Source: an uncultured Aquimarina sp. (GTDB lineage: Bacteria; Bacteroidota; Bacteroidia; Flavobacteriales; Flavobacteriaceae). From it: DNA of 43,065 nt. This document shows positions 1 to 9,230 of the stretch, piece after piece; the first letter of the stretch is position 1, and every line of letters begins with the position of its first letter. The DNA lies in NCBI GenBank assembly GCA_937929895.1, contig CALFUO010000199.1, positions 1-43,065 on the forward strand, written 5' to 3'. Under the pieces are notes generated by a model. That model searched no databases and was not told the origin of the DNA. It worked only from the letters and a program-made list of their open reading frames with translations. Position numbers and translations under genes: made by a program.

Positions 1-1
1 T

Positions 2-913
2 GCAGAGTTTAGAGATCTATCTATTGGGGTTAATGGAATAGGATTGGCTAGCAAGCGTAAATTCAAAACACCTAATGATATCGACATTGTTAAGAGAAAT
101 GCACATACGGTTTTAAATACCGCCTATAATGGGATTGACGATCGTTTTCGTGCAATTTCTCCTAAGATAGCTCCTATGTTCTGGGACAATCGTGTAACTA
201 GTCTAGAAGCTCAGGCTTTAGAACCGATAAAATCTTTAGAAGAAATGCGAGGTCATAGTATCTCTAAAGAATCTATATTGGATAGTGTTGTGATTCGTCT
301 TAAAAACACTCCTGAATACAAAGAACTTTTCCAAAAGGCTTTTCCTAAAGAACCAACAATCTCAAAAGTTACTCTTAGCAAAGCCATTGCTAGTTTCGAA
401 CGTAGTTTAGTGACTCCTAATTCTCGCTTTGATCGCTTTCTAAATGGTGATAAAACAGCTATTTCTATTTCTGAAAAAGAAGGTTTTGAAACCTTTAAAC
501 GTGTGGGTTGTGCAGAATGCCATAGAGGACCTATGCTCTCTGACTTTAAATTACATACTCTTGGAGTCGAGGAAAACAAAAAACTATCTTTTGTAGATTC
601 TGCAAACGGGCATTTTAAATTTAGAACCCCTACCCTACGAAATCTAAGATTTACTGCTCCTTATATGCATAATGGAACCTTACCTAATTTTCAGAAAGTA
701 TTGGAGTTTTATGAAGATGTATCGCGAGGGAAGTCTAAAAATTTAGATATTTTACCGCATCAAATCGATCCTCTAATTCGTAGAATGCGTTTGAAAGAAC
801 ATGACTTTAAACCTATCATGACGTTTTTGAATTGCTTGAGTAGCGAAGACTTCGACAAAAAAATCCCACAACAAGTACCTAGTGGACTTCTTGTGGGAGG
901 GAATATTTATTAG
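2..913 (+). CDS. Cytochrome c peroxidase (MauG/CcpA-like di-heme family), 5' truncated by window edge
   Basis: Frame is open to the left edge (AEFRDLSIGVNGIGLASKRKFKTP...), so the listed start at 44 is not the true start; CAECH heme motif; 'NAHTVLNTAYNG' and 'FRTPTLRNLRFTAPYMHNGTLPNFQKVLEFY' are typical of the family. Confidence 0.93.
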   Translation, partial: AEFRDLSIGVNGIGLASKRKFKTPNDIDIVKRNAHTVLNTAYNGIDDRFRAISPKIAPMFWDNRVTSLEAQALEPIKSLEEMRGHSISKESILDSVVIRLKNTPEYKELFQKAFPKEPTISKVTLSKAIASFERSLVTPNSRFDRFLNGDKTAISISEKEGFETFKRVGCAECHRGPMLSDFKLHTLGVEENKKLSFVDSANGHFKFRTPTLRNLRFTAPYMHNGTLPNFQKVLEFYEDVSRGKSKNLDILPHQIDPLIRRMRLKEHDFKPIMTFLNCLSSEDFDKKIPQQVPSGLLVGGNIY

Positions 914-916
914 ATT

Positions 917-1669
917 TTACCTCTTAACGAACTTTTTCTCTTTTTTCTTTACATAGATCAATTTACCCTTACCTTTTGGGCTATCTCTTCTCTCTACTTC
1001 GAAACTTCCTATAGAGCTTATTAGAGGGGTTAGCTTGTCAAAACCATAGTTTCTAGAGTCAAAATTAGGTCTTTTCTTCTGTAACAAACTCCCTACATCA
1101 CCTAAAAAAGCCCAGCCATCTTCGTCTGATAGATCTGATATTGTATCTGCTATAAGCTTGATATCCTTTGAAGTTATTTTATCGTAATTCTGGTCTACCT
1201 CTTTGATTAAAGCATCTTCTTCATCCTTTTTATTTGACTGATTTCTTATGATTTCAATATAAATAAATCGATCACAAGCCACCATAAAAGGAGTCGGAGT
1301 TTTCTTTTCGCCAATACCGATTACTTGCATTCCTGCTTCTCTTAATCGTGTAGCTAATTTCGTGAAATCACTATCACTGGAAACCAAACAAAAACCTTGT
1401 ACCTTTTGAGAATACAAAATATCCATGGCATCGATAATCATTGCTGAATCTGTCGCATTTTTCCCTGTAGTATAACCATACTGTTGGATAGGAGTAATGG
1501 CATTTTCTAACAGTACGTTTTTCCACTTCGATAAGTGCGGTTTTGTCCAATCCCCATAAATCCTTTTTATTGTAGGGTTTCCGTATTTGGCTACTTCTTC
1601 CATCATTTCCTTTACATGGGCCGAAGGAATGTTGTCTCCATCAATTAATACCGCTAGATTTATGTTCAT
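917..1669 (-). CDS. NYN (PIN-like) domain protein with C-terminal OST-HTH/LOTUS-like domain
   Basis: N-terminus 'NLAVLIDGDNIPSAHVK', 'ATDSAMIIDAMDILYS', 'FCLVSSDSDFTKLATRLREAG' (NYN acidic motifs); C-terminus 'LSDEDGWAFLGDVGSLLQKKRPNFDSRNYGFDKLTPLI' is OST-HTH-like. Confidence 0.9.
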   Translation of the reverse strand: MNINLAVLIDGDNIPSAHVKEMMEEVAKYGNPTIKRIYGDWTKPHLSKWKNVLLENAITPIQQYGYTTGKNATDSAMIIDAMDILYSQKVQGFCLVSSDSDFTKLATRLREAGMQVIGIGEKKTPTPFMVACDRFIYIEIIRNQSNKKDEEDALIKEVDQNYDKITSKDIKLIADTISDLSDEDGWAFLGDVGSLLQKKRPNFDSRNYGFDKLTPLISSIGSFEVERRDSPKGKGKLIYVKKKEKKFVKR

Positions 1670-1687
1670 TTTATCCCTAAGTATTAG

Positions 1688-2164
1688 CTACAATTTGGTA
1701 ATAATATCAAGCGCATTCGATATTTTTTCTAGAATTGGTTCTGCTCCTTTTATCTGATGTCTTTCTTGTAAATACATAGGATCGTTATAGGTAACAAATA
1801 CGCTTTTTCCTTCTTGATAAATTGCGATTTTCTGAGGCAAATCAATTGCTAAACTAGGACTAAGTTGCATTAAAGGAGTTCCTAAATTAGGGTTCCCGAA
1901 AACTAATAACCGAGTAGGTCTTAACGACAATCCTTTTGATACTGCATTTTTGCTATGATCTAGTTCTAATATGATCTTTAAATTAGGGTTATTTTCTAAA
2001 CGCTCCCTTATCAAATCGTATGTACTATTAAATGTCAAAGGACTTTCTTTTACTATTAAACCTTTAGATACCTCCATATTACTATTATTAATTACCGTTT
2101 TCTTACATGATTGTAGTATCATAAACACGAAACCATATAAAATTATTTGAAATTTAAACTTCAT
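1688..2164 (-). CDS. DUF302-like domain lipoprotein
   Basis: Lipobox-like 'MILQSC'; 'SKGLSLRPTRLLVFGNPNLGTPLMQLSPSLAIDLPQKIAIYQ' resembles DUF302. Confidence 0.8.
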   Translation of the reverse strand: MKFKFQIILYGFVFMILQSCKKTVINNSNMEVSKGLIVKESPLTFNSTYDLIRERLENNPNLKIILELDHSKNAVSKGLSLRPTRLLVFGNPNLGTPLMQLSPSLAIDLPQKIAIYQEGKSVFVTYNDPMYLQERHQIKGAEPILEKISNALDIITKL

Positions 2165-2203
2165 GATTTTAATGTCGTTTTATCTAAAGTTGCCTTTCAA
2201 AAT

Positions 2204-3016
2204 TTACTGAATTCTAGCTAAAGTATCTGTAATCTCTTTCTGATTTAAAGGATTAATACGTTTTAACACAAAGTTTCCAAAAGCATCGAAAAAACCTTTT
2301 CCAGATAATGCACCTGCATTGATCTTAAATTGTCCATTTGCCAATTTTGAGGCTGCGCCTAGTTTACCCCCTTCACTAAAGATATCGAAACCGGATAAAG
2401 ACTTTCTAAAATCGTAACGCTTTCCTAAAAACTCAAATGCATAATTGACATTGGTTATATTCTTTATCCTTGACTCTTCTCCTAACCGCGCACTTTCAGC
2501 AGCTTCAATAGCCTCTAATCTTTTTTTAGCTTCTGCAATAATCGCTGCTTTAGATAAACCGCCTTCTTTTGCTTGTACTTTTGTTTCTGCTGCAGATGCT
2601 ATGTATTCGTGACTCTCAATATATGGATCTTCAAAAACTTTGCGAAAAGCTTCGTAATACGACTTCTGAAAATCTTTTTCTCTACTCGCACCTTCAAGAG
2701 TAGTATGTACCGTTCTACCGTAACAATCTATTAAGTCGAAACTGATATAAGTAGTTAAGAAGCCTCTTTTATTCACCGCTACTTTTAATGCCTTACAAGG
2801 ATCAAAACCTTCTGGAGGTAAATCTCCCTCTAACATAGTTTCAAAATCAAACTTCTTGAATGTAGAAGCTACAAGGTTATTCAAATTATACTGTCCTGCT
2901 TCTTTTTGCATCTTAAACTGCTTAGGTACGACGACATATTTATATGCAGATAATTTTTGTGCTTGTGTTCCTAAAAAAGCAAAAGCACAAATTATTAGTA
3001 ATAGTATTTTCTTCAT
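2204..3016 (-). CDS. Secreted hypothetical protein
   Basis: Signal peptide MKKILLLIICAFAFLGTQAQ; 270 aa complete ORF. Confidence 0.75.
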   Translation of the reverse strand: MKKILLLIICAFAFLGTQAQKLSAYKYVVVPKQFKMQKEAGQYNLNNLVASTFKKFDFETMLEGDLPPEGFDPCKALKVAVNKRGFLTTYISFDLIDCYGRTVHTTLEGASREKDFQKSYYEAFRKVFEDPYIESHEYIASAAETKVQAKEGGLSKAAIIAEAKKRLEAIEAAESARLGEESRIKNITNVNYAFEFLGKRYDFRKSLSGFDIFSEGGKLGAASKLANGQFKINAGALSGKGFFDAFGNFVLKRINPLNQKEITDTLARIQ

Positions 3017-3182
3017 AATATTTTATCTCCCAATTACGGGTCAAATTCTCCGAGGCTATCCTCGTTTCATTAAAATTAAATAAATTCTTATATACAACGA
3101 AAATGCAGACAGAACTAAGTCAAAGCTATAAAGCAAATTCTAAATTGAATCTCATTTCGACTTCACTCGATATTCGAAATCA

Positions 3183-4484
3183 TTATTTTAGGTGTAATCT
3201 AACAAAATATTGATACATCTGGTCCCAAAACTTATATTTAGCACTACTCTTATCAAATAAATCATTAGTTAAGTGTATAACTACTTGACCATTCACATTT
3301 TTTACTGTACTTATTAATTTAGACGTAACTTCTTGTGCCTTCGTTGCAGATTTAAAAGATTCGAATTGATTTTCAGATAAACAAAATGGTATTATCCTTA
3401 GAGGTGTTTGTATTTCGTATTCTAAATCATAAAAGAAAAAAGGAAGACTTGTTCCTGCTCTAAAACCAGCATGATTTAAGTACCCCATAGAATAATCACT
3501 GCCTACCTCTTGCTCTATAAGATTACGATATGTTATGGGTAAGCTTAATTTAGCGTATTGGCAAAAACTTCGATTTATTTCTCTATGCGCAATGCTTTCA
3601 AACCTTTTTCGTTCCGTTTTCTGAATAGATTCGTTTTCTAATGCATCTACCGAAAAACGAATCCCAATAGTACAGTAATCGGCTATAGATTTTATAAGAC
3701 GCTGATACGTTTGACTTTGGTAAGTGGTACTTTTTTCGTGTGACGAATAGTTACCCAAACCAAAGAAAAAAGAAATATCTGCACCCGTTCTACGCGCTGT
3801 ATTTATTAAGTAATTGTATACCTGAAAGGGGTCTCTTTCTAGTTTTAGAAGTACTTTTGTTCTTTGTAATATTCTTTTTAATTGAAATTTTTGAAGATCC
3901 CCTAAATATCCTTCTACACTTCTAAACCATCCCTTTTTCCGAAAAGCATAGGCTTCATTTATCTCACAAAATAATTTTACAGTAGTTACCCGATCTACGA
4001 AAAGCAGATCAGGAAATTTGTCTATTAATACTTTTTTCAATTCAGAACACCATAAATCAATTACAGGTAATTGCAAAAACCCATCTTTAAATGCTAAACT
4101 TTCTGTAGCAGGAAAACCATAAGCATCTTTCGGATGAGGAACATATTCTTCGTAACGGCTCAATAAATAAAAACTTGCAGAAAAGACATCAAATGATAAT
4201 GCTGATTTTTCGTTCGGAACCTCAAAAAAATAAGGCATATTTTCTTCGAATGTCACTCTAATGTCTATATCTTCTCTAATACCCCTATCCGATAATAGGC
4301 CATAGGCTTGAAAAAACAACTCGTGCCCTAAAGGTTGTGATCCATAAGAACATTTTGGACCTACATGGGCAACAAACTGAGCTATCTTGTCTGTAAAAAC
4401 TACTTCGATACCTAAAATTCGGTCGAATAGTTGTTTGAATATATATCGAACTCTAGGAGTAACTATAGTATAGACCAGTAACAT
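3183..4484 (-). CDS. DUF7033 / polysaccharide deacetylase-like protein
   Basis: ORF track runs to 4511; the internal Met at 4484 (MLLVYTIVTPRVRYIFKQLF) is likelier and lies just after the radC stop; 'YSMGYLNHAGFRAGTSLPFFFYDLEYE' resembles the C-terminal part of this family. Confidence 0.75.
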   Translation of the reverse strand: MLLVYTIVTPRVRYIFKQLFDRILGIEVVFTDKIAQFVAHVGPKCSYGSQPLGHELFFQAYGLLSDRGIREDIDIRVTFEENMPYFFEVPNEKSALSFDVFSASFYLLSRYEEYVPHPKDAYGFPATESLAFKDGFLQLPVIDLWCSELKKVLIDKFPDLLFVDRVTTVKLFCEINEAYAFRKKGWFRSVEGYLGDLQKFQLKRILQRTKVLLKLERDPFQVYNYLINTARRTGADISFFFGLGNYSSHEKSTTYQSQTYQRLIKSIADYCTIGIRFSVDALENESIQKTERKRFESIAHREINRSFCQYAKLSLPITYRNLIEQEVGSDYSMGYLNHAGFRAGTSLPFFFYDLEYEIQTPLRIIPFCLSENQFESFKSATKAQEVTSKLISTVKNVNGQVVIHLTNDLFDKSSAKYKFWDQMYQYFVRLHLK

Positions 4485-4488
4485 TTCT

Positions 4489-5184
4489 TTACAGCATATT
4501 TGCGTCAGCAAAACTAAAGTACGCTTTTTCAGTTATAATAAGGTGATCTAGTACTTTTAAACTCAATGTTTGTGCACCCGATTTTATTTGGTCAGTTAAG
4601 TGTTTATCAGCTCGACTAGCTTCTAGCTTTCCACTAGGGTGATTGTGTGCTAAAATTAGACTGATCGTATTTTTTTCTAAGGCTTCTTTAAAGATAAGCC
4701 TTACATCTACAGCAGCACTTGTAAACCCTCCGCTTCCGATCATTTTTTTGTAGATAATTTTATTCGAATTATCTAAATACATCACCCAGAATTCTTCGTG
4801 AGACAAATCCCCTAATAAAGGCTGCATATATTTAAAGACATCTTGACTACAAGTAATTTTAGGATGCTTGGGAACATCTTGATGTTGCTGTCTTCGTCCC
4901 AACTCTAAAGCTGCTACAATACTAATCGCTTTGGCTTGTCCTATTCCTTTAAAATTCATTAGTTGGTTTACAGAAAAACGACCCAATGCATTCAAATTAT
5001 TTTCTGCTTTCGCTAAAATGCGTTTACAAAGACTTACCGCAGACTCGTTTCTACTTCCCGAGCTAATTAAAATAGCTAACAATTCGGCATCCGTTAAGGT
5101 TTTCTTTCCTTTAGCCAATAGTTTTTCTCTAGGCCGATCTTCTTCTGACCATGATTTTATCGAGAGGTGTTTTTTATTACTCAT
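4489..5184 (-). CDS. radC: RadC family JAB/MPN domain protein
   Basis: 'IKSWSEEDRPREKLLAKG', 'FKGIGQAKA' HhH, 'HNHPSGKLEASRADKHLTDQIK' JAMM motif. Confidence 0.96.
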   Translation of the reverse strand: MSNKKHLSIKSWSEEDRPREKLLAKGKKTLTDAELLAILISSGSRNESAVSLCKRILAKAENNLNALGRFSVNQLMNFKGIGQAKAISIVAALELGRRQQHQDVPKHPKITCSQDVFKYMQPLLGDLSHEEFWVMYLDNSNKIIYKKMIGSGGFTSAAVDVRLIFKEALEKNTISLILAHNHPSGKLEASRADKHLTDQIKSGAQTLSLKVLDHLIITEKAYFSFADANML

Positions 5185-5239
5185 AAGTATAACGTGTGCT
5201 TAAATTTATTAATTTTAAGAACACTAAAATCAATCTTAA

Positions 5240-5677
5240 ATGAAAACAATTTGGAATTCTGAAGCTAAAGATGAATTACTAAGTCGCGTTGAGCAATTAA
5301 CTGCAGATACGCCTCGTCAATGGGGCAAAATGGATACCGCACAGATGCTATGGCATTGCAAGTACCCTTTGACAGTAGCTATAAAAAATGAAGATAAGGG
5401 TAATGGAAAATGGTATATGAAACTTTTTAAAAAGTCTCTGTACAATGAAAAACCTTTTAAACAAGGCTTACCAACAGCCAAATTTTTAGTAGCTACGGAA
5501 TCTAAAAATTTTGAGGACGAAAAATCTCAACTCATTGATTTAATCCACAAAACTCACGATCTAAAAACTCGTGAATCTTGGAATCCACATCCGTTTTTCG
5601 GGAAATTTACGCACGAACAATGGGGACAATTAGAATACAAACATCTAGATCATCACTTTACTCAATTCGGAGTGTAA
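5240..5677 (+). CDS. DUF1569 domain protein
   Basis: 145 aa; 'PRQWGKMDTAQMLWHCKYPL...HPFFGKFTHEQWGQLEYKHLDHHFTQFG' typical of DUF1569. Confidence 0.85.
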   Translation: MKTIWNSEAKDELLSRVEQLTADTPRQWGKMDTAQMLWHCKYPLTVAIKNEDKGNGKWYMKLFKKSLYNEKPFKQGLPTAKFLVATESKNFEDEKSQLIDLIHKTHDLKTRESWNPHPFFGKFTHEQWGQLEYKHLDHHFTQFGV

Positions 5678-5839
5678 TTCAATTTAAACCATAAAATGCA
5701 ACATATATTAAGTTTACTTTTCTACTTTTTCTTCGTTTCAAAATGAAACCGTAGCTACTGCTATGCTTTAATTTTATGCCTTGAAAAAGCGAAAATTAAT
5801 TCTAAATATTTATGCCGCATTTTAGGGTTAAAATCGTAC
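5677..5839. mobile_element. MITE-like element, full copy A (~163 bp)
   Basis: Near-identical along its length to 21524..21686; left end aatttaaaccataaaatgc and right end gccgcattttagggttaaaatcgta are inverted repeats; begins at the stop codon of the upstream CDS. Confidence 0.75.
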
Positions 5840-5948
5840 AATCTTAATATAAAGTACACAGATTTATTTTTTCTTAAAATGAAGCCGTTTGCTTTTAATC
5901 TAGAGAAGAGAATAAAAAACTATCTCTTTCATTTAATCTTTATACTGA

Positions 5949-7304
5949 TTACTTTGCACTCTGTACAAACACAGAAAAATCCAATCCTCCATAATTCCCA
6001 CTACTCATTAATAGTAAAGCGGTATTCTCTAAAGATTCTGCATAAATAAATTTGTGAAAGTCTTCTGCTTTTGTGAACACCTTTAGGTCTTCTCTTTTAA
6101 AGGCTTCTTTTATTTGAGCTTCGCTCAATGGCTTCATTCCTTTTATTTCTAATGCTTCTGCACTATAGTAAACAACTGCTTCATTAGCCGCTTTTAAAGC
6201 CCCCTCATACTGCACTAAAAACTCTGGGGTCAGACTGCTATAAGTATGCAATTCTAAACAAGCTAATAGTCTTTTGTCTGTATATTGTTCTTTTACAGCT
6301 GCAGTTGTTGCTTTTACCTTACTAGGACTATGTGCGAAATCTTTAAACACTATCGCACTATTTGATTCTGAAATCTTTTCTAATCGTTTTGAAGCCCCTT
6401 TAAAAGAAGAAATTGCTTCGTAGAATTCATCTTCATCGATTCCCATATTCTGGCAAATCCATTTCGCTCCCGCAAGATTGTTCAGGTTATGCTTTCCAAA
6501 AATTTCGAGCGGCATATCTCCTTCTTCTGTTTCGAGATAGGCTACACCATCTTCAACTGTATAGTCTGGTGTTGTGTATGGAATTTTTCGAATCTGGTTT
6601 TCGGATGCTCCTACAATTTCCTTGACAACAGGATCTTCTTCATTATAAATTAAAATTCCCCCTGCTACTACCTGATCTATAAATATCTTGAATTGCTCGA
6701 CATAGTCTTCGAAAGTTTTGAAAACATTAATATGATCCCAAGCAATCCCACTCAACAACGCAATATTCGGTTGATACAAATGGAATTTAGGTCTTAGATC
6801 TATAGGTGAAGAAAGGTATTCATCTCCTTCAAGCACCATAAAATCGTTCTCTTCAGTAAGGTGCACCATGGTTTCGAAACCTTCTAATTGTGCCCCCACC
6901 ATGTAATCTACTTCTTTCTCGTGATAATGTAGTACATGCAAAATCATTGAAGTAATGGTAGTTTTACCATGTGAACCCCCAATTACTACTCGTGATTTTA
7001 ATTTACTCTGTTCGAATAAATACTCTGGGTACGAGTAAATTTTTACTCCTAACTCCTGTGCTTTTAACAATTCTGGATTATCTCCTTTGGCGTGCATTCC
7101 TAAAATTACAGCGTCTAAGTCTGAAGTAATTTTGTCCGCATCCCAACCAAACGTATTTGGTAACAAACCATATTTTTCTAAGCGAGATTTCGAAGGGTCG
7201 AAAATTGCATCGTCACTACCCGTTATTTGATATCCTTTTTTATGAAGAGCAATCGCTAAATTATGCATAGCACTCCCACCAATTGCAATAAAATGTACTT
7301 TCAT
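5949..7304 (-). CDS. mpl: Mur ligase family protein, Mpl-like (UDP-N-acetylmuramate:L-Ala-gamma-D-Glu-meso-DAP ligase)
   Basis: 'MKVHFIAIGGSAMHNLAIALHKKGYQITGSDD', 'GGSHGKTTITSMILHVL', 'KDFAHSPSKVKATTAAV'. Confidence 0.9.
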   Translation of the reverse strand: MKVHFIAIGGSAMHNLAIALHKKGYQITGSDDAIFDPSKSRLEKYGLLPNTFGWDADKITSDLDAVILGMHAKGDNPELLKAQELGVKIYSYPEYLFEQSKLKSRVVIGGSHGKTTITSMILHVLHYHEKEVDYMVGAQLEGFETMVHLTEENDFMVLEGDEYLSSPIDLRPKFHLYQPNIALLSGIAWDHINVFKTFEDYVEQFKIFIDQVVAGGILIYNEEDPVVKEIVGASENQIRKIPYTTPDYTVEDGVAYLETEEGDMPLEIFGKHNLNNLAGAKWICQNMGIDEDEFYEAISSFKGASKRLEKISESNSAIVFKDFAHSPSKVKATTAAVKEQYTDKRLLACLELHTYSSLTPEFLVQYEGALKAANEAVVYYSAEALEIKGMKPLSEAQIKEAFKREDLKVFTKAEDFHKFIYAESLENTALLLMSSGNYGGLDFSVFVQSAK

Positions 7305-7343
7305 AATTACAAATATAAGTTGGTAGTCGGTGGATATTACATT

Positions 7344-8009
7344 TTATTCGAAACTTATTACTCCTTCTACCATATGTATCCTAGTAATATCACTTCGCTT
7401 TAAATCGAAAGAAGGGTAATTGGTATTGTCGGCTCTGCAATTAACATATGCGGTATCACCATCCTTTGGAAATAAACGCCGAAGTAAAATACCTGATTTC
7501 GAACAAATAACAAAAGCTTTACCCCATATGATTTCGGCATCTTCGATAATCTTACAGATAAATAATGATCCGCCTTTATATCGAGGTAATAGACTATCGT
7601 CATTCAATCTAACTAGAAAATTACCTTTCTTAAATGAGAAATCAGGGATACTGTAATAAAGAAATTCGGAGGTATCATCGGTAAGTGTAAAATCCTTAAG
7701 CATGCTCTGAGGTACTAATGGTAATGCCTCTAAATTAGTCACCCCGCTAGTTCTATATTCTTCATTAGATTCTCTTATCCTTAGTTCTAAAAAATCATCT
7801 TCTAATAAAGGGTTTCCCTCCCCTGTAGCAACCCAATGAATATTTACAGGAAAAATTTCCGATATTTTTTCTACCCATTTACTTGAAATATGAGTGTTTT
7901 TAATAAGAGCTTTACGTAAAACACCTTGACTCATCCCCAATTTGCGTTCAAAGTCACTTTGCGTAATCCCTAATAATGCTGGTAATTGTCCTATTCGTTG
8001 TGTAATCAT
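7344..8009 (-). CDS. XRE-type HTH / S24 (LexA/CI-like) transcriptional regulator
   Basis: N-terminal HTH (ITQSDFERKLGMSQGVLRKAL); C-terminal S24-like 'VRLNDDSLLPRYKGGSLFICK...WGKAFVICSKSGILLRRLFP'. Confidence 0.85.
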   Translation of the reverse strand: MITQRIGQLPALLGITQSDFERKLGMSQGVLRKALIKNTHISSKWVEKISEIFPVNIHWVATGEGNPLLEDDFLELRIRESNEEYRTSGVTNLEALPLVPQSMLKDFTLTDDTSEFLYYSIPDFSFKKGNFLVRLNDDSLLPRYKGGSLFICKIIEDAEIIWGKAFVICSKSGILLRRLFPKDGDTAYVNCRADNTNYPSFDLKRSDITRIHMVEGVISFE

Positions 8010-8041
8010 AGTGTTCCCGTTAGAAAAAATTCCATCTTCTA

Positions 8042-8090
8042 TTGTGAGTAGGAAAATTTTCCATTATGTTTGTACTCAGGTAAGTACAAA
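8042..8090 (+). promoter_or_regulatory. Candidate promoter/operator of the small ORF: TAnnTTTG-like -7 (TATGTTTG, 8065-8072) with two palindromes
   Basis: ATTG at 8041-8044 about 20 bp upstream of TATGTTTG; GGAAAATTTTCC palindrome 8051-8062; TTTGTACT-N6-AGTACAAA inverted repeat 8069-8090. Confidence 0.6.
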
Positions 8091-8100
8091 TTTGATTTTA

Positions 8101-8306
8101 TGAACAAAACTAGGCAAAAAAGGAATGATTATGATGCTGAAATCATAAAAATCTTAATAGAGAAATACCAAGTAGGAAAAAATTACATTGAAAAATCTAT
8201 TCGTGGGGATCGAAATGGAAATTTATCCATAACGATTGCAGAAGCTTATAAAAAGTTAAAACAAGATAAAAACAAAGCAATTAAAAAAGCTTCTGAGGAG
8301 CTTTAG
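8101..8306 (+). CDS. Small basic protein (~68 aa), possible HTH-like, divergent from the S24 regulator
   Basis: Track start at 8070 overlaps the promoter; ATG at 8101 gives MNKTRQKRNDYDAEIIKILIEKYQVGKNYIEKSIRGDRNG...; a short helical K/E-rich protein. Confidence 0.65.
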
Positions 8307-8320
8307 TTTACTAAAAATAA

Positions 8321-8456
8321 GAAAACCTTCCTTAATTTCATTCAGCATTAAAATAGGATGATATCATCTATAGAGGTGTAAGGCATCTACCCCCTTTAAG
8401 CTTTCGCCCTTTTATAATTCTCTTCTATTTTAGAATGAAAAAAGGAAGGTGTTTTC
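8321..8456. repeat. 136-nt long imperfect inverted repeat (hairpin), candidate terminator, structured RNA or MITE
   Basis: GAAAACCTTCCTTAATTTCATTC (8321-8343) + TAAAATAG (8349-8356) pair with CTATTTTA (8425-8432) + GAATGAAAAAAGGAAGGTGTTTTC (8433-8456); apex contains the GATGATATCATC palindrome (8357-8368); T-rich tract follows on +. Confidence 0.7.
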
Positions 8457-8531
8457 TTTTAATTTGCTTTTAGTGACAGTCGATAAATGATACAAAAGGC
8501 TGTCACAACAACTCGAAAATAACATAAAAGC

Positions 8532-9077
8532 TTATAATTTCGCTTCTAATAAAGAATACGCCTCTTTCCCCTTTTCTATACTAATCGAAGCTACTTCGTC
8601 AGCATAAAATTTCGCTTTATCATACCCACCACCAAAAGACTTTGGTAATTCCATATAAAGCTCAACCATTACCATACGTGGATCTATATAGGTTTCGTCT
8701 AAATCTGCTGCGATTTGTAAATGTTCTTTAATATCATCTAAAATGAAGATCGCACTCAACTTATTGTTCCTTGCTTTCATCCCTAATGCTCCGGCATATT
8801 TAAAATGATAGGTAGCATTTTTAGTATCGGTCTTCAATAATTTTTTAAAATAAGAAGCAGCGTCTCCCCATTCTTTTTGTTTGAATTTAATATCTCCTAA
8901 ATATTCCAAAGCTGTAGGATCTTGTGGCTGGGTACGCAATACTTTTCTAAAAGAAGATGTCGCCAAAAGGAATTCATTAGCATTAAACTGATTGATCCCT
9001 AACCGCAAAAAATCTTGTCCCTGCATTTGCATTGAAAAAAGAATCATTAAAAAGTGAAACCAATACTTCATTTTCAT
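8532..9077 (-). CDS. TPR repeat protein, secreted
   Basis: Signal-like N-terminus; 'PTALEYLGDIKFKQKEWGDAASYFKKLLKTDTKNATYHFKYAGALG' TPR pattern. Confidence 0.8.
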   Translation of the reverse strand: MKMKYWFHFLMILFSMQMQGQDFLRLGINQFNANEFLLATSSFRKVLRTQPQDPTALEYLGDIKFKQKEWGDAASYFKKLLKTDTKNATYHFKYAGALGMKARNNKLSAIFILDDIKEHLQIAADLDETYIDPRMVMVELYMELPKSFGGGYDKAKFYADEVASISIEKGKEAYSLLEAKL

Positions 9078-9230
9078 AATTTAGGGACAAACCATTTTCT
9101 AAGCAAAAGTCACTGATGCATTTGACTTTATTTTAACGTACTCGAAAACTGGTATTATTTGTGTTACTCAATCATTTGTTAGCAAAGCTAAAAATGCTAA
9201 CCAATACATTAACGAAAAACTAAGGCTTTT

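Noticed and set aside
7344-8306. Prophage remnant called from the CI-like repressor
   Set aside because: No phage structural, replication or lysis genes nearby; neighbours are housekeeping genes, so a chromosomal regulator is likelier.
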